From an uncultured Rikenellaceae bacterium (GTDB taxonomy: Bacteria > Bacteroidota > Bacteroidia > Bacteroidales > Rikenellaceae): 64,000 nucleotides of DNA. The DNA is taken from contig CAJTLO010000003.1 of NCBI GenBank assembly GCA_910577285.1, forward strand, positions 64,774 to 128,773, read 5' to 3'. The stretch's first letter is position 1. Each line of letters starts with the position of its first letter. Both the position numbers and the translations under genes were made by a program. The notes below the pieces were generated by a model, which worked only from the letters and a program-made list of their open reading frames with translations, made no database searches and was not told the DNA's origin. Positions 9,049-17,012 of this stretch are shown here, piece by piece.

Positions 9049-9543
9049 ATGGCAACCGACACCAAGTATGGGCGCAGCATCGAACTGCTCAACAACGCGC
9101 TCGCGGAGGAGAATACGGCGTCCCTGCAGTACATGTATTTCCACTTCATCTGTGAGGACAAAGGGTATCGTCCCCTTGCACAGTATTTCAAGAAAACGGC
9201 CATCGAGGAGATGAGGCATGCCGAGGAGTTTGCCGAACGCATCCTGTTCCTGGAGGGCGAGGTGAAGATGGGGCTTGCCAAAGGCGTGAAGCATGTGACG
9301 GAGGTTACCGCGATGCTCGATTATGCCCGCGAGCTCGAAAAGGAGACCATCGAGCATTACAACGCGTCGGCGAAAGAGGTGGCTGCTCTCGGCGACGCCG
9401 TTTCCCACAAGCTGTTCCAGGAGATCCTCGCCACCGAGGAGTCGCACATGGACCAGTATCGTCTGGAGATGGAGAACTCGAAAGAGTACGGCAAAGAGTA
9501 CCTTGCCCTGCAGGTGGTGGACAACCTCAAGCATGCGGAGTGA
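9049..9543 (+). CDS. Ferritin-like di-iron protein (bacterioferritin group)
   Basis: 164-aa four-helix protein with two E-x-x-H di-iron motifs, E54-x-x-H57 (EEMRH) and E130-x-x-H133 (EESH), plus E20/E21 on the first helix and glutamates around 95-102 on the third, the ligand pattern of bacterioferritins. Expected role: iron storage or detoxification with peroxide or oxygen as oxidant. No haem-ligating methionine was confidently placed, so membership in true bacterioferritins is not certain. A perfect terminator begins 21 bases past the stop; no canonical promoter was recognised upstream. Confidence 0.85.
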   Translation: MATDTKYGRSIELLNNALAEENTASLQYMYFHFICEDKGYRPLAQYFKKTAIEEMRHAEEFAERILFLEGEVKMGLAKGVKHVTEVTAMLDYARELEKETIEHYNASAKEVAALGDAVSHKLFQEILATEESHMDQYRLEMENSKEYGKEYLALQVVDNLKHAE

Positions 9544-9563
9544 GATACCCGCTTGACGAACGG

Positions 9564-9590
9564 GGGCGGCCGATCGGCCGCCCTTTTTTT
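9564..9590 (+). terminator. Terminator of the ferritin-like gene
   Basis: Perfect GC-rich 8-bp stem with a GATC loop (9564-9583) followed by seven T residues. Confidence 0.92.
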
Positions 9591-9621
9591 GTGCGGCAGT
9601 CGGTCGGCGGCGTTGTCGGAT

Positions 9622-9770
9622 GGCACGACCGTGCACCGGTCCTTCGGGCCGATGGGGACTCTCGATTTTCAAGGAATACAGTTGCATCAACCGAATCGCT
9701 ACGCGACTGCCGGCCGCTCCGGAGTCCGATGACCGCTCTCGACCTTCAGGGAGTCTATTTATTCGCGGCG
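9622..9770 (+). repeat. Diverged tandem repeat upstream of a glycosyltransferase remnant
   Basis: Two diverged units resemble the reverse complement of the repeats at 11833-11977: shared landmarks are CACGACC, a CTCTCGA-TTTCA-GGAATA block, AGTTGC-TCAA-CGAATC and GGCCGCTCC. Relative to the following glycosyltransferase reading frame, both loci carry the repeat in the same orientation. Confidence 0.6.
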
Positions 9771-9796
9771 TCATTTCACCACCATTCGGCCAGCAA

Positions 9797-9951
9797 TGGA
9801 GATGCTGATTATCAGCAATTTTTCCATCTCTGCGAATCCGTCGCCACTTTCCGCATCCAGGCGTACGCCAAATACCTCCGGGAGGCGGGATACGGCGTTA
9901 CGGTAGTCACCGAAAGCGATCGCGACGAAATTTTGTCGTTTCTTGTAAGTC
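9797..9951 (+). pseudogene. Remnant of a glycosyltransferase N-terminus
   Basis: The frame from ATG 9797 reads MEMLIISNFSISANPS, then after a one-base slip continues as TFRIQAYAKYLREAGYGVTVVTESDRDEI. Together these match the first beta-strand and helix of GT4-type glycosyltransferases (hydrophobic LIISNF strand, R-x-x-x-x-A-KYLREAG helix, VTVVT strand). The frame then loses coding character before 9960, so roughly 85% of a normal gene is missing. It is preceded by the same repeat type as the intact glycosyltransferase 1.8 kb away. Confidence 0.6.
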
Positions 9952-10155
9952 GTTTATTTATTGCCTGTTGTTCCTATTTCGTGTCTGTCTTGTTGTTCAC
10001 ATTTCAATTTCATGCCCGTACTTCCTGCGGAGATTTTCTCCGCAGGAAGCGAAACGGCACGGCGCGACATGCTCCGTTCGCACGGAACGGAGCCGGGCAA
10101 CGTGTTCTCTCCGCAGCATCGTCGTGCCGCCGGAGAAAAACAGTTGCCGATACGT

Positions 10156-10362
10156 TTATTCGTTCCCGCGCAATCCGGTTTCGTCGTAGAAGGGCCGGTT
10201 GCCCACGCCCGCTTCGTCCAACGCTTCGGGAATCTCCTCGTCCACGGAGATCTCCTCCAGCAGATCGGCGTCGATTCTCGTTTCGTCGCGCGTTCCGTCC
10301 GCAAAGCCGTTGTTGTCGGTGGAGTCCACCGTCCTGTCCGAATGTACTCTTATTTCTGCCAT
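10156..10362 (-). CDS. Small acidic hypothetical protein
   Basis: 68 aa, MAEIRVHSDRTVDSTDNNG at the start and a strongly acidic middle (DADLLEEISVDEEIPEALDEAG). No signal peptide or membrane span. The start is preceded on its strand by an A-rich stretch, as usual for Bacteroidota translation starts. No homology recognised. It lies alone between the glycosyltransferase remnant and the GT2 gene, in non-conserved DNA, so it may be a real orphan or a chance frame. Confidence 0.45.
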   Translation of the reverse strand: MAEIRVHSDRTVDSTDNNGFADGTRDETRIDADLLEEISVDEEIPEALDEAGVGNRPFYDETGLRGNE

Positions 10363-10599
10363 AACTGTCCGTTTTTTTTGTTCGACAAGTATTCACGCCC
10401 GCCGACCAACCGTCGCTGCGGAAAGCGTGCTTCGGAACACGAAGAGGCAAAAACGATACCATGCCGCAACGATGGCGTCCGTGCGGACGAAGCCGTGCGG
10501 CAACCGCCCTCGGGCGAAACACCTCTGAAAGAGGGCCGCCTGCGCGTTACGACGAAGATCCGAAAACGAAAAGAGAATCCGGCAGAAAGGACGGGCGCA

Positions 10600-11721
10600 T
10601 CACCGCGTCTTCTGCGAGAAGAAGCGGGTCACCTTGTAGGTATCGCGCTCCTCGAGGCCCCGGATGCGGCGCAACCAGAAGCCGTAGAGGTAGCCCAGTC
10701 CGTATCCGTAGAGCTGAATGAACGAGGTCCACACCGCCAGCCAGCCGATGGTCACGCTGCGGTTGCGCACCGCAGCATCGACGAACCATAGTGCCATGAG
10801 CGTTCCGAAGGGGAGGATGAACCACCACGGCGCATAGGCGATGCCGAAGAGGAGCAACAGCAGTCCGCCCCATTGAACGGACGTGCCGAGCGCCCACAGA
10901 ACCGCCACCGCAACGAAGGCGAGCCGAAACCACGGACCTGCGCAGAGGGCTGCGAGCAGCAGCGCCGCCGATCCCACCGTAAAGACCGAAGGCAGTGCGA
11001 AGAGCGCTTTTCTCGATTCCGGATGGCGGATGTCGAGGTTGATTCGCGCCGTGCCGAACACGAAAACCTGTTTGAAAAAGAGCCGTATGCTCGTCCGCCG
11101 CTTGTGGCAGACCTTCGCATCGGGCAGAAAGCGGGCCTGGGCACCGGTGGCCATGACACGCATGCTGAAATCGATATCCTCGCCGATGCGCATGTCGCTG
11201 AAACCGCCTACCTCCACGAAAAGGGAGCGCGAGATACCCAGATTGAAACTCCGGGGTGAGAATTTGCCGATGCTGTGCCTGTTTCCCCGGATGCCGCCCG
11301 TGGTGAAGACCGAGGTCATGGAGTAGCTCACCGCTTTCTGCAAGGGGCTGAAGTCGGGAGCCGCCATGTCGGGACCGCCGTAAAAGACGATGCCGCAAGC
11401 CTCCACCTCGGTGTACACGGTTTCGAAATAGTCGGCCGGAACGAGGCAGTCGGAATCCATGATGACGAAGAAATCGCCCCGCGCATTGGCCGCACCGGTG
11501 TTCCGTGCCGCTGCCGGCCCCCCGTTGGGCTGCCGGACGTAACGAATATCCAGCCTATCGGCATACTCCCGGACCACCTCGTCCGAGGAGCACTCGGGGG
11601 CGGAACCGTCTTCCACTACGACCACCTCGAAATCGCGCCGCGTCTGGCGCACCAGCGACTCCAGAAGTTCCCGGACCTCCTGAGGGCGGTTATAGACCGG
11701 TATGATCAGCGATATGAACAT
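10600..11721 (-). CDS. Family 2 glycosyltransferase, membrane-associated
   Basis: 373 aa. Residues 1-230 are a GT-A domain: MFISLIIPVYNRPQEV, VVVVEDGSAP (nucleotide site), GGPAAARNTGAANARG, the DXD-like MDSDCLVP (metal/sugar-nucleotide) and GEDIDFSMR (catalytic base region). Residues about 255-350 hold several hydrophobic spans that anchor it in the inner membrane, then a basic tail. It should transfer a sugar from a nucleotide donor to a lipid-linked or extracellular polymer; the substrate cannot be told. The ATG at 11721 was chosen because it starts the first strand directly; upstream codons belong to repeats. Expression appears tied to the repeat-borne promoter at 11747. Confidence 0.88.
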   Translation of the reverse strand: MFISLIIPVYNRPQEVRELLESLVRQTRRDFEVVVVEDGSAPECSSDEVVREYADRLDIRYVRQPNGGPAAARNTGAANARGDFFVIMDSDCLVPADYFETVYTEVEACGIVFYGGPDMAAPDFSPLQKAVSYSMTSVFTTGGIRGNRHSIGKFSPRSFNLGISRSLFVEVGGFSDMRIGEDIDFSMRVMATGAQARFLPDAKVCHKRRTSIRLFFKQVFVFGTARINLDIRHPESRKALFALPSVFTVGSAALLLAALCAGPWFRLAFVAVAVLWALGTSVQWGGLLLLLFGIAYAPWWFILPFGTLMALWFVDAAVRNRSVTIGWLAVWTSFIQLYGYGLGYLYGFWLRRIRGLEERDTYKVTRFFSQKTR

Positions 11722-11746
11722 CTTTTCCGTAACTTCAATAACTCCG

Positions 11747-11808
11747 CAAAGATACGAATAAGCGAGAGCAAAAGCGAGTTTGCTCGCATTTTGCCGAGCG
11801 AGAGTATC
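11747..11808 (-). repeat. Dispersed promoter-bearing repeat upstream of the GT2 gene
   Basis: On the minus strand this begins GATACTCTCG, passes CGGCAAAA and TTTTGCTCTCG, and ends CGTATCTTTG. The same ordered landmarks occur in each unit of the 74-bp tandem array at 56867-57077. The final TATCTTTG (11754-11747) is a perfect -7 box; the nearest TTTTG is only 14 bases away, so the -33 spacing is non-standard. The start codon is about 26 bases downstream of the box. Confidence 0.65.
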
Positions 11809-11832
11809 TAAGGCGTAGCCAAAGATATGAAA

Positions 11833-11977
11833 TATATTCGCAGAAAGTCGGGAGCGGCCGTCGGGCTTTGGCCTGGGGGCGGGGTCGTGCGGTGATTCGT
11901 TTGAAGCAACTATATTCGCTGAAAGTCGGGAGCTGCCGTTGGGCTTTGGCCTGGGGGCGGGGTCGTGCGGTGATTCG
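11833..11977. repeat. Tandem 78-bp-period direct repeat
   Basis: Copies at 11833-11899 and 11911-11977 (67 bases each) differ at only three positions; each runs from TATATTCGC to GTGCGGTGATTCG. Together with the element at 11747-11808 they form the 5' region of the GT2 gene. Diverged counterparts lie at 9622-9770. Confidence 0.85.
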
Positions 11978-12160
11978 ACGGATACGGATGTACGGGCGAT
12001 GCGTTTCCCGTCGTACTCCGCTCGATAGGTCCTGCCGGTTTTCGTCGGATGGGGGAGGGATGGGGAGGAGGACCGGTCCGGGTCGGTTGCGGCATGTTTC
12101 CGCCGGCAGGGGCGGAGGGGAGCCGTCCGTCCGGTTGGGCGGCCGGCGAAGGGGACGATA

Positions 12161-12198
12161 CAAAAAGCGCGGCTTGACAACTCAGGCCGCGCTTTTTG
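12161..12198. terminator. Terminator of the rpmB operon
   Basis: Arms CAAAAAGCGCGGC (12161-12173) and its exact complement (12186-12198) around an 11-base loop, 40 bases past the DUF4295 stop on the minus strand. The A/T tracts allow use in both directions. The stretch from 11978 to here shows no gene. Confidence 0.9.
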
Positions 12199-12237
12199 TG
12201 CCGTATCCGCGGGATGCGGCGCAAAAGGTCCTCCGTA

Positions 12238-12393
12238 CTATTTCTTGTCGAAGAAGTCCTTGATCTGGTCGTTGGGCACGATGTCCGATTTGAAGGCGTA
12301 AGCACCGGTCTTGTCGGATTTTACCATCTTGATCACCTTGGTGAAGTTCTTGCCCGAACCTGTTTTGAGCGTTGCAACTACTTTCTTTGCCAT
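12238..12393 (-). CDS. DUF4295-family small basic protein
   Basis: 51 aa beginning MAKKVVATLKTGSGKNFTKV and ending QIKDFFDKK. It is a known Bacteroidota-specific small protein always found after rpmG; function undefined, but the basic character and operon suggest a ribosome-associated role (inference). It starts 12 bases after the rpmG stop and is the last gene before the terminator. Confidence 0.9.
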   Translation of the reverse strand: MAKKVVATLKTGSGKNFTKVIKMVKSDKTGAYAFKSDIVPNDQIKDFFDKK

Positions 12394-12404
12394 GGTATGT
12401 CTGC

Positions 12405-12593
12405 TTATTTAATTTCCCTGTGTACGGTTACCTTTTTGAGGTAAGGATTGTATTTCCTGCGTTCGAGCCTGTCGGGCGTGTTCTTTTTGTTTTTGGTAGT
12501 GATGTACCTCGACATGCCCGGTACGCCGCTCTCCTTCTGCTCGGTGCACTCCAGAATGACCTGGACGCGGTTGCCTTTTCCTTTCTTTGCCAT
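12405..12593 (-). CDS. rpmG: 50S ribosomal protein L33
   Basis: 62-aa basic protein, MAKKGKGNRVQVILECTEQK at the start and ITTKNKKNTPDRLERRKYNP in the middle, characteristic of L33. It lacks the paired CXXC zinc motifs of zinc-type L33, so it is the zinc-independent form. It sits between rpmB (15-base gap) and DUF4295 (11-base gap). Confidence 0.96.
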   Translation of the reverse strand: MAKKGKGNRVQVILECTEQKESGVPGMSRYITTKNKKNTPDRLERRKYNPYLKKVTVHREIK

Positions 12594-12608
12594 TGTTCAG
12601 TCGATGAT

Positions 12609-12842
12609 TTAGTAGACGTTCTTGGGAGCCTTCGCCTCTTTGAGGGCGGCCTTGAGGCCCTTTTTGTTAATCGTTTTGATTCCGGCGGCGGATACTTTCA
12701 GGGTAATCCAGCGACCTTCCTCCTCCAACCAGAAACGCTTCGTCTTCAAATTGGGATTGAATCTGCGTTTGGTACGCCTTACCGAGTGGGAAACGTTGTT
12801 CCCGGTAACGGCGGTTTTGCCGGTGATTTCGCAAGCTTTCAT
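12609..12842 (-). CDS. rpmB: 50S ribosomal protein L28
   Basis: 77-aa protein, MKACEITGKTAVTGNNVSHS with the L28 family start, then RRTKRRFNPNLKTKRFW and a KVSAAGIKTINKKGL C-terminal core. Zinc-ligand cysteines beyond Cys4 are missing, as is common. First gene of the rpmB-rpmG-DUF4295 operon and driven by the promoter at 12888-12917. Confidence 0.97.
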   Translation of the reverse strand: MKACEITGKTAVTGNNVSHSVRRTKRRFNPNLKTKRFWLEEEGRWITLKVSAAGIKTINKKGLKAALKEAKAPKNVY

Positions 12843-12887
12843 TCTGTTGTTTTGATTTCGTTAAGCCTTGTTTCGCAATAAGGCTCG

Positions 12888-12917
12888 CAAATATACGACT
12901 TTTTTCAGGAAATGCAA
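12888..12917 (-). promoter_or_regulatory. Promoter of the rpmB-rpmG-DUF4295 operon
   Basis: On the minus strand TTG at 12917-12915, 19 bases, then TATATTTG at 12895-12888. The leader is about 40 bases. Confidence 0.75.
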
Positions 12918-13018
12918 TGCCTCCCGGAAAGTGTTATGCGGCAATCGTATGAACGCCGGGTGAATGCATGACCGCAGCGGCGGGCGCTTTCCGCCGGGGG
13001 AACGGTCCGGTAGGCGGA

Positions 13019-14260
13019 CTATCGCTCCAGCAGTTCCAGTCGGAGCATGTTGGCCGCCGTGGCCGTTGCCCGTTCGATGTTCTGTGTCCGCAGCCGTCCG
13101 AACACCGATTTGCATGCCCGTGTTCCGCGTGGCGTGGCGAGTCCGATCCATACCGTGCCGACGGGCTTCTCCGGAGTGCCGCCCGTGGGCCCGGCCACGC
13201 CTGTGGTCGCGAGGGCATAGTCGGCGCCGCAGAGGCGGCGGGCCCCCTCGGCCATCTCGCAGGCGGTCTGTTCGCTGACTGCGCCGTGCAGCCGCAGGGT
13301 TTCGGAAGAGACGCCGAGCACGGAGGCTTTGACGTCGTTGCTGTACGACACCACGCCGCCGAGGTAGTAGTCGGAGGCTCCCGCCAGGGCGGTGAAGGAG
13401 GCGCTCAGGGCGCCGCCCGTGCACGACTCCGCCACGGCCAGCGTCGCGCGGCGGCTTCGCAGCAGGTCGGCCGTCGCGGAGGCTACGGTGGCCTCGCCGT
13501 AACCGATGAAGTATTCCGGGATCAGTCGTTCGAGCAAGCGGAACTGCCGGTCGATCTCCTCCTCTTCCCGGCGGCCTTCGATGTCGTAGGCCGAGAGGCG
13601 GAGCCTCACCTGCGAGGGACTTGGAAGGTAGGCCAGGCGGAGGTAATCGGGCAGGGCCTCCTCCCATTCGGCGATCGTTGCGGCGAGTACCGATTCGGCC
13701 AGTCCGTAGGTGATGGCGGTACGGTGTACGACCTTGCTCCGGTTGAAATGGGCGGCCAGGCGCGGCATCACTTCCGCCTCCATCAGTTCTTTCATCTCGA
13801 AGGGGACGCCCGGCAGGGAAACGACCGCCTTGCCGCCCCGGGTGAACCACATGCCGGGGGCCGTGCCGTGCATGTTCTGCAACACCTGTGCGGAGGAGGG
13901 GACCATCGCCTGTTCGCGGTTCAGTTCGTTGTATTCGATGCCGCGGGCGGCGAGTATCCGCTCGTTGCGTTCGTAGGTGGCGGAATCGCGCACCATGTCG
14001 CCGCCGAAGATTCCGGCGAGCGTCTGTTTCGTGATGTCGTCTTTCGTGGGGCCGAGGCCGCCGGTGACGATCACCGCGTCGGCGGTGCGCAGGGCACCCT
14101 CTACGGCCTCTCCGATCTCCCGCCGGTCGTCGCCCACGGTGAGTTTCCGTACCACGGTGAATCCCGCTTCGTTCAGCCTTGCGGCGATCCATGCCGAATT
14201 GGTGTCGACGATCTGTCCGATGAGGATTTCGTCGCCGATGGTGATGATCTCTGCTTTCAT
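13019..14260 (-). CDS. cinA: CinA-family nicotinamide-nucleotide amidase
   Basis: 413 aa. The N-terminal domain (about 1-170) is the MoCF-like COG1058 part: MKAEIITIGDEILIGQIVDT and TGGLGPTKDDITK. The C-terminal domain (about 255-410) is the CinA amidohydrolase, seen in AESCTGGALSASFTALAGAS and TTGVAGPTGGTPEKPVGTVW. The family hydrolyses ADP-ribose/NMN derivatives in pyridine-nucleotide recycling; the name comes from competence induction in Gram-positives. Monocistronic. The 14261-14696 gap upstream holds no gene I can support. Confidence 0.94.
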   Translation of the reverse strand: MKAEIITIGDEILIGQIVDTNSAWIAARLNEAGFTVVRKLTVGDDRREIGEAVEGALRTADAVIVTGGLGPTKDDITKQTLAGIFGGDMVRDSATYERNERILAARGIEYNELNREQAMVPSSAQVLQNMHGTAPGMWFTRGGKAVVSLPGVPFEMKELMEAEVMPRLAAHFNRSKVVHRTAITYGLAESVLAATIAEWEEALPDYLRLAYLPSPSQVRLRLSAYDIEGRREEEEIDRQFRLLERLIPEYFIGYGEATVASATADLLRSRRATLAVAESCTGGALSASFTALAGASDYYLGGVVSYSNDVKASVLGVSSETLRLHGAVSEQTACEMAEGARRLCGADYALATTGVAGPTGGTPEKPVGTVWIGLATPRGTRACKSVFGRLRTQNIERATATAANMLRLELLER

Positions 14261-14696
14261 GTCTCCGTATGGTTTTATCCGGCGGTAAAATTAGGAAAAA
14301 CGGGCGGCAGTTGTTGCTGTGGAACGGGAATCTTCGGCGGGAGGCTCCGTCGGGCGACCGTGTAACGGGGACGACGGGAAAACAGGGTCGGTGCGTTGCC
14401 GTCGGGAGGCTCCGGGGCGGGTCGGAGATGCGGTTCCGATGCGCGGGGAGTTTGCCTTCGGGCGAGGGGGAGAGGGGAGGAGTCAGGAGGGTGTGCCTTC
14501 TGCCGCAGACGGCGGGATCGTATGGGTGCGGCAGCCCTCCGAGGCGAGAGGAGACGGTCGCATCCCGATGCGGAGCGGGCGACCGTGCGAGGGAAGATGG
14601 ATGTGCGCGGAGGCGGCAGGACTTCGTCCGGAAGATGCGGTCCATCCGCACGGGCCGTGGGACGAAAGGAACGACTCCCTTCGGTCTTGTTGCGAA
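14261..14696. other. Intergenic region without recognisable gene
   Basis: 436 GC-rich bases between cinA and trmH. All open frames are arginine/glycine-rich shadows. A near-match -7 box (TAATTTTA, minus strand, 14293-14286) might serve cinA. Nothing else was seen. Confidence 0.5.
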
Positions 14697-15389
14697 CTAT
14701 TCGGGAAAGCCGTGGGCGAGGATGCGTTCGGAGTCGCGGATGCTCTCCATGAGCCAGCGCAACAGCAGCGCTTGCTGCTCGCTGTCGGTCAGTCGCCACG
14801 GGATGTCGCGCGTTCGCAGCGAGGAGGAGAGCCTGTAGAGCAGGATGGCGGCGGAGGCGGACACATTGAGGCTCTCCACGAAACCACACATCGGGATGCG
14901 GACGAATCCGTCGGCCGCCGCTTTTACCTCGTCGCTTATTCCGGCGTGTTCCGTGCCGAACACCAGCGCGAAGGGCCCTTGTGTTACGTCGAACTCCTCC
15001 GGGGAGGTGTCGCCGCTATGGGGCGTGGTGGCGATGATCCGGTAACCCGCGCCGCGCAGGGCGGCGATCGCGGCGGCGGTATCGGCGTGGCGGTGCAGGT
15101 CGATCCATTTGTCCGTCCCTTTGACGATGTGGAGGTTGGGGTTGAAGGGACAGAGCGTTTCCACCGTGTGGAGGTCCTGGATGCCGAATGCCTCGCAGGT
15201 GCGGATGATGGCGCTTGCGTTCTGCGGATGGAAGGTGTTTTCCATGCACACCGTCATCCAGCGGGTACGCATGGAGAGTACCTCCCGGAGCGTGTCGAGC
15301 CTTTCGGGAAGTAGGAATTGCGAGAGATAGTCGATCCGCGACCGGTACCACAGGGGGTCGTGCGGGAGGTTATTGGCGGTATTTGCCAT
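14697..15389 (-). CDS. trmH: SpoU-family tRNA/rRNA 2'-O-methyltransferase (TrmH-like)
   Basis: 230 aa with the SPOUT knot motifs: NTFHPQNASAIIRTCEAFG (N-x-x-A-I-x-R), ALVFGTEHAGIS (motif 2) and IPMCGFVESLNVSASAAILLY (motif 3). Overall length and the N-terminal extension before the SPOUT domain fit TrmH, which methylates G18 of tRNA; RNA specificity is not decisive from sequence. Its start overlaps the rsgA stop by 20 bases, so translation is probably coupled within cvpA-rsgA-trmH. Confidence 0.88.
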   Translation of the reverse strand: MANTANNLPHDPLWYRSRIDYLSQFLLPERLDTLREVLSMRTRWMTVCMENTFHPQNASAIIRTCEAFGIQDLHTVETLCPFNPNLHIVKGTDKWIDLHRHADTAAAIAALRGAGYRIIATTPHSGDTSPEEFDVTQGPFALVFGTEHAGISDEVKAAADGFVRIPMCGFVESLNVSASAAILLYRLSSSLRTRDIPWRLTDSEQQALLLRWLMESIRDSERILAHGFPE

Positions 15390-16290
15390 CTTCGTCGAGC
15401 AGTTTGAGGTAGCTTATATAGCGTTGCGGTGCGATCTCGCCCCGTTCCACGGCGGCCGTGACCGCGCAGCCGGGCTCGTGGGTGTGCGAGCAGTTGTAGT
15501 ACTGGCAGTCGGGAGAGTAGCGCATGAACTCGGGGAAGTAGCGGAATACCTCGTCCGGAGCGATATCCACCAGTCCGAACCCCTTGATGCCGGGGGTGTC
15601 GATGATGCTGCCGCCCCCCTCCAGCGGATACATGCGGGCAAAGGTGGTGGTGTGCATCCCCTTGTGGTGGTAGTCCGAGATGCGGTTGATGCGGACGTCG
15701 GCCCCGGGGACGAGGGCCTTGATGAGGGTGGATTTGCCTGCGCCCGAATTACCCGTCAGCAGGGTGGTCGTCCCGGCGATGAGCTCGCGCAATGCCTCCA
15801 GACCGCTTCCCTCGGTGGCCGATACGGGATAGACCGGGTAACCCGCGGTTTCGTAGATCGCCGTGAACTCCTCCAGCTCTTCGGGGCGTCGGGCGGCCAG
15901 GTCGACTTTGTTGAGGACGATGGCGGCCGGAATGGCGTAGGCCTCGCAGGTCACCAGGAAACGGTCGATGAACTCGGTGTTGGTGACGGGCGAAAAGAGC
16001 GTGGCCACGATCAGGGCCCGGTCGAGGTTCGAGGCGATGACGTGTGCCTCCTTCGAGAGGTTGGAGGCGCGGCGGATGAGGTAGTTGCGGCGCGGTTCCA
16101 CCTCCGTGATCGTGGCGCCGGTGCCGGCGGTCTCCTCGTAGCGGACGCGGTCGCCCACGGCTACGGGGTTGGTCGTGCGGCTGCCGTTGAGGCGAAGTTT
16201 GCCGCGCAGCTTGGTCTCCAGCGTCCTTCCCTCCGGGGTGAGGACGACGTAGTGGCTGCCGGTACTCTCGATGACGATTCCTGTCTTCAT
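15370..16290 (-). CDS. rsgA: Ribosome small-subunit-dependent GTPase A
   Basis: 306 aa, circularly permuted GTPase: OB fold at 1-75, then G4 (LNKVD), G1 (TGNSGAGKSTL), G3 (IDTPG) in that order, and the C-terminal zinc cluster CQYYNCSHTHEPGC. It checks maturation of the 30S subunit. Second gene of the cvpA-rsgA-trmH operon, starting 15 bases after cvpA. Confidence 0.97.
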   Translation of the reverse strand: MKTGIVIESTGSHYVVLTPEGRTLETKLRGKLRLNGSRTTNPVAVGDRVRYEETAGTGATITEVEPRRNYLIRRASNLSKEAHVIASNLDRALIVATLFSPVTNTEFIDRFLVTCEAYAIPAAIVLNKVDLAARRPEELEEFTAIYETAGYPVYPVSATEGSGLEALRELIAGTTTLLTGNSGAGKSTLIKALVPGADVRINRISDYHHKGMHTTTFARMYPLEGGGSIIDTPGIKGFGLVDIAPDEVFRYFPEFMRYSPDCQYYNCSHTHEPGCAVTAAVERGEIAPQRYISYLKLLDEDGKYRQ

Positions 16291-16305
16291 GGTGTTCGCT
16301 GTTCG

Positions 16306-16848
16306 TTAGGCCGATTGGAGCCGGGTATCCCCCTCTTCGTTCTCTTTCGGTGCCGGCGTCTGGTCGAAGAGCTTCTCCTTGGCCTTGAGCAGGAAGGGAA
16401 AGACCGTGTCGGTCATCTTCCGCAGGGGGGGATAGACGACCGAGTCGCTGATGGCTGCGGGTTCGACCCAATGGTACTCGTCGTTCATCCTGGCGAAGAA
16501 TCCCGTCAGCACCGCCAGCAGGAGTCCGATTTTCACCACGCTCAGGACGAGGCCTCCCATGCGGTCGAGGATGCCGAATCCGGTGAGGCGGAACACCTTC
16601 TGGAAGAGATACCCCACGAGGGCCAGCACGAGGATGCTCACCGCCAGGATGAGAATGAAGCCCAGTACGGGAGAAACCGTGTCGCCCGCACCGAGCCATC
16701 GGCCTATCGTCCGGCTGAAACGCATGGCGAAGAGGATGCCCAGCACCAGGCCCGCGATGCCGCACGCCTGTACGATGATGCCTTTGCGCCATCCTGCCGC
16801 GGCGGCGATGAGAAGCAGGACGAGCAGTATGATGTCGAGTGTGTTCAT
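16306..16848 (-). CDS. cvpA: CvpA-family membrane protein
   Basis: 180 aa with four membrane spans (about 3-22, 27-47, 62-88 and 103-123), the GWRKGIIVQACGIAGLVLGI stretch of the family, and a charged cytoplasmic tail. The family is linked to envelope maintenance and, in Enterobacteria, colicin V secretion. First gene of the operon with rsgA and trmH. A near-consensus -7 box (TACTTTCG, minus strand, 16876-16869) lies about 20 bases upstream. Confidence 0.88.
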   Translation of the reverse strand: MNTLDIILLVLLLIAAAAGWRKGIIVQACGIAGLVLGILFAMRFSRTIGRWLGAGDTVSPVLGFILILAVSILVLALVGYLFQKVFRLTGFGILDRMGGLVLSVVKIGLLLAVLTGFFARMNDEYHWVEPAAISDSVVYPPLRKMTDTVFPFLLKAKEKLFDQTPAPKENEEGDTRLQSA

Positions 16849-17012
16849 CTGCGAATGGGATTATGTCACGAAAGTAGTAAAAAAATCGCTACCTTTAACC
16901 CGCGTTGCGTTGCGGCGGGGGTGCCCGCATCCGGGCGGAGGTTCCCGAGGCGGGGCACGGCTTGCGGCGGTCTGCCGGAAGCCGTCGCAGCGTTCATTCC
17001 GAAAAGCAGTTT

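Noticed and set aside
9622..11977. Insertion sequence or transposon bounded by inverted repeats
   Set aside because: No transposase gene and the repeats are too diverged; they act more like 5' regions of glycosyltransferase genes.
13019..14260. Competence operon around cinA
   Set aside because: No recA or other competence genes are adjacent; the gene is monocistronic here.
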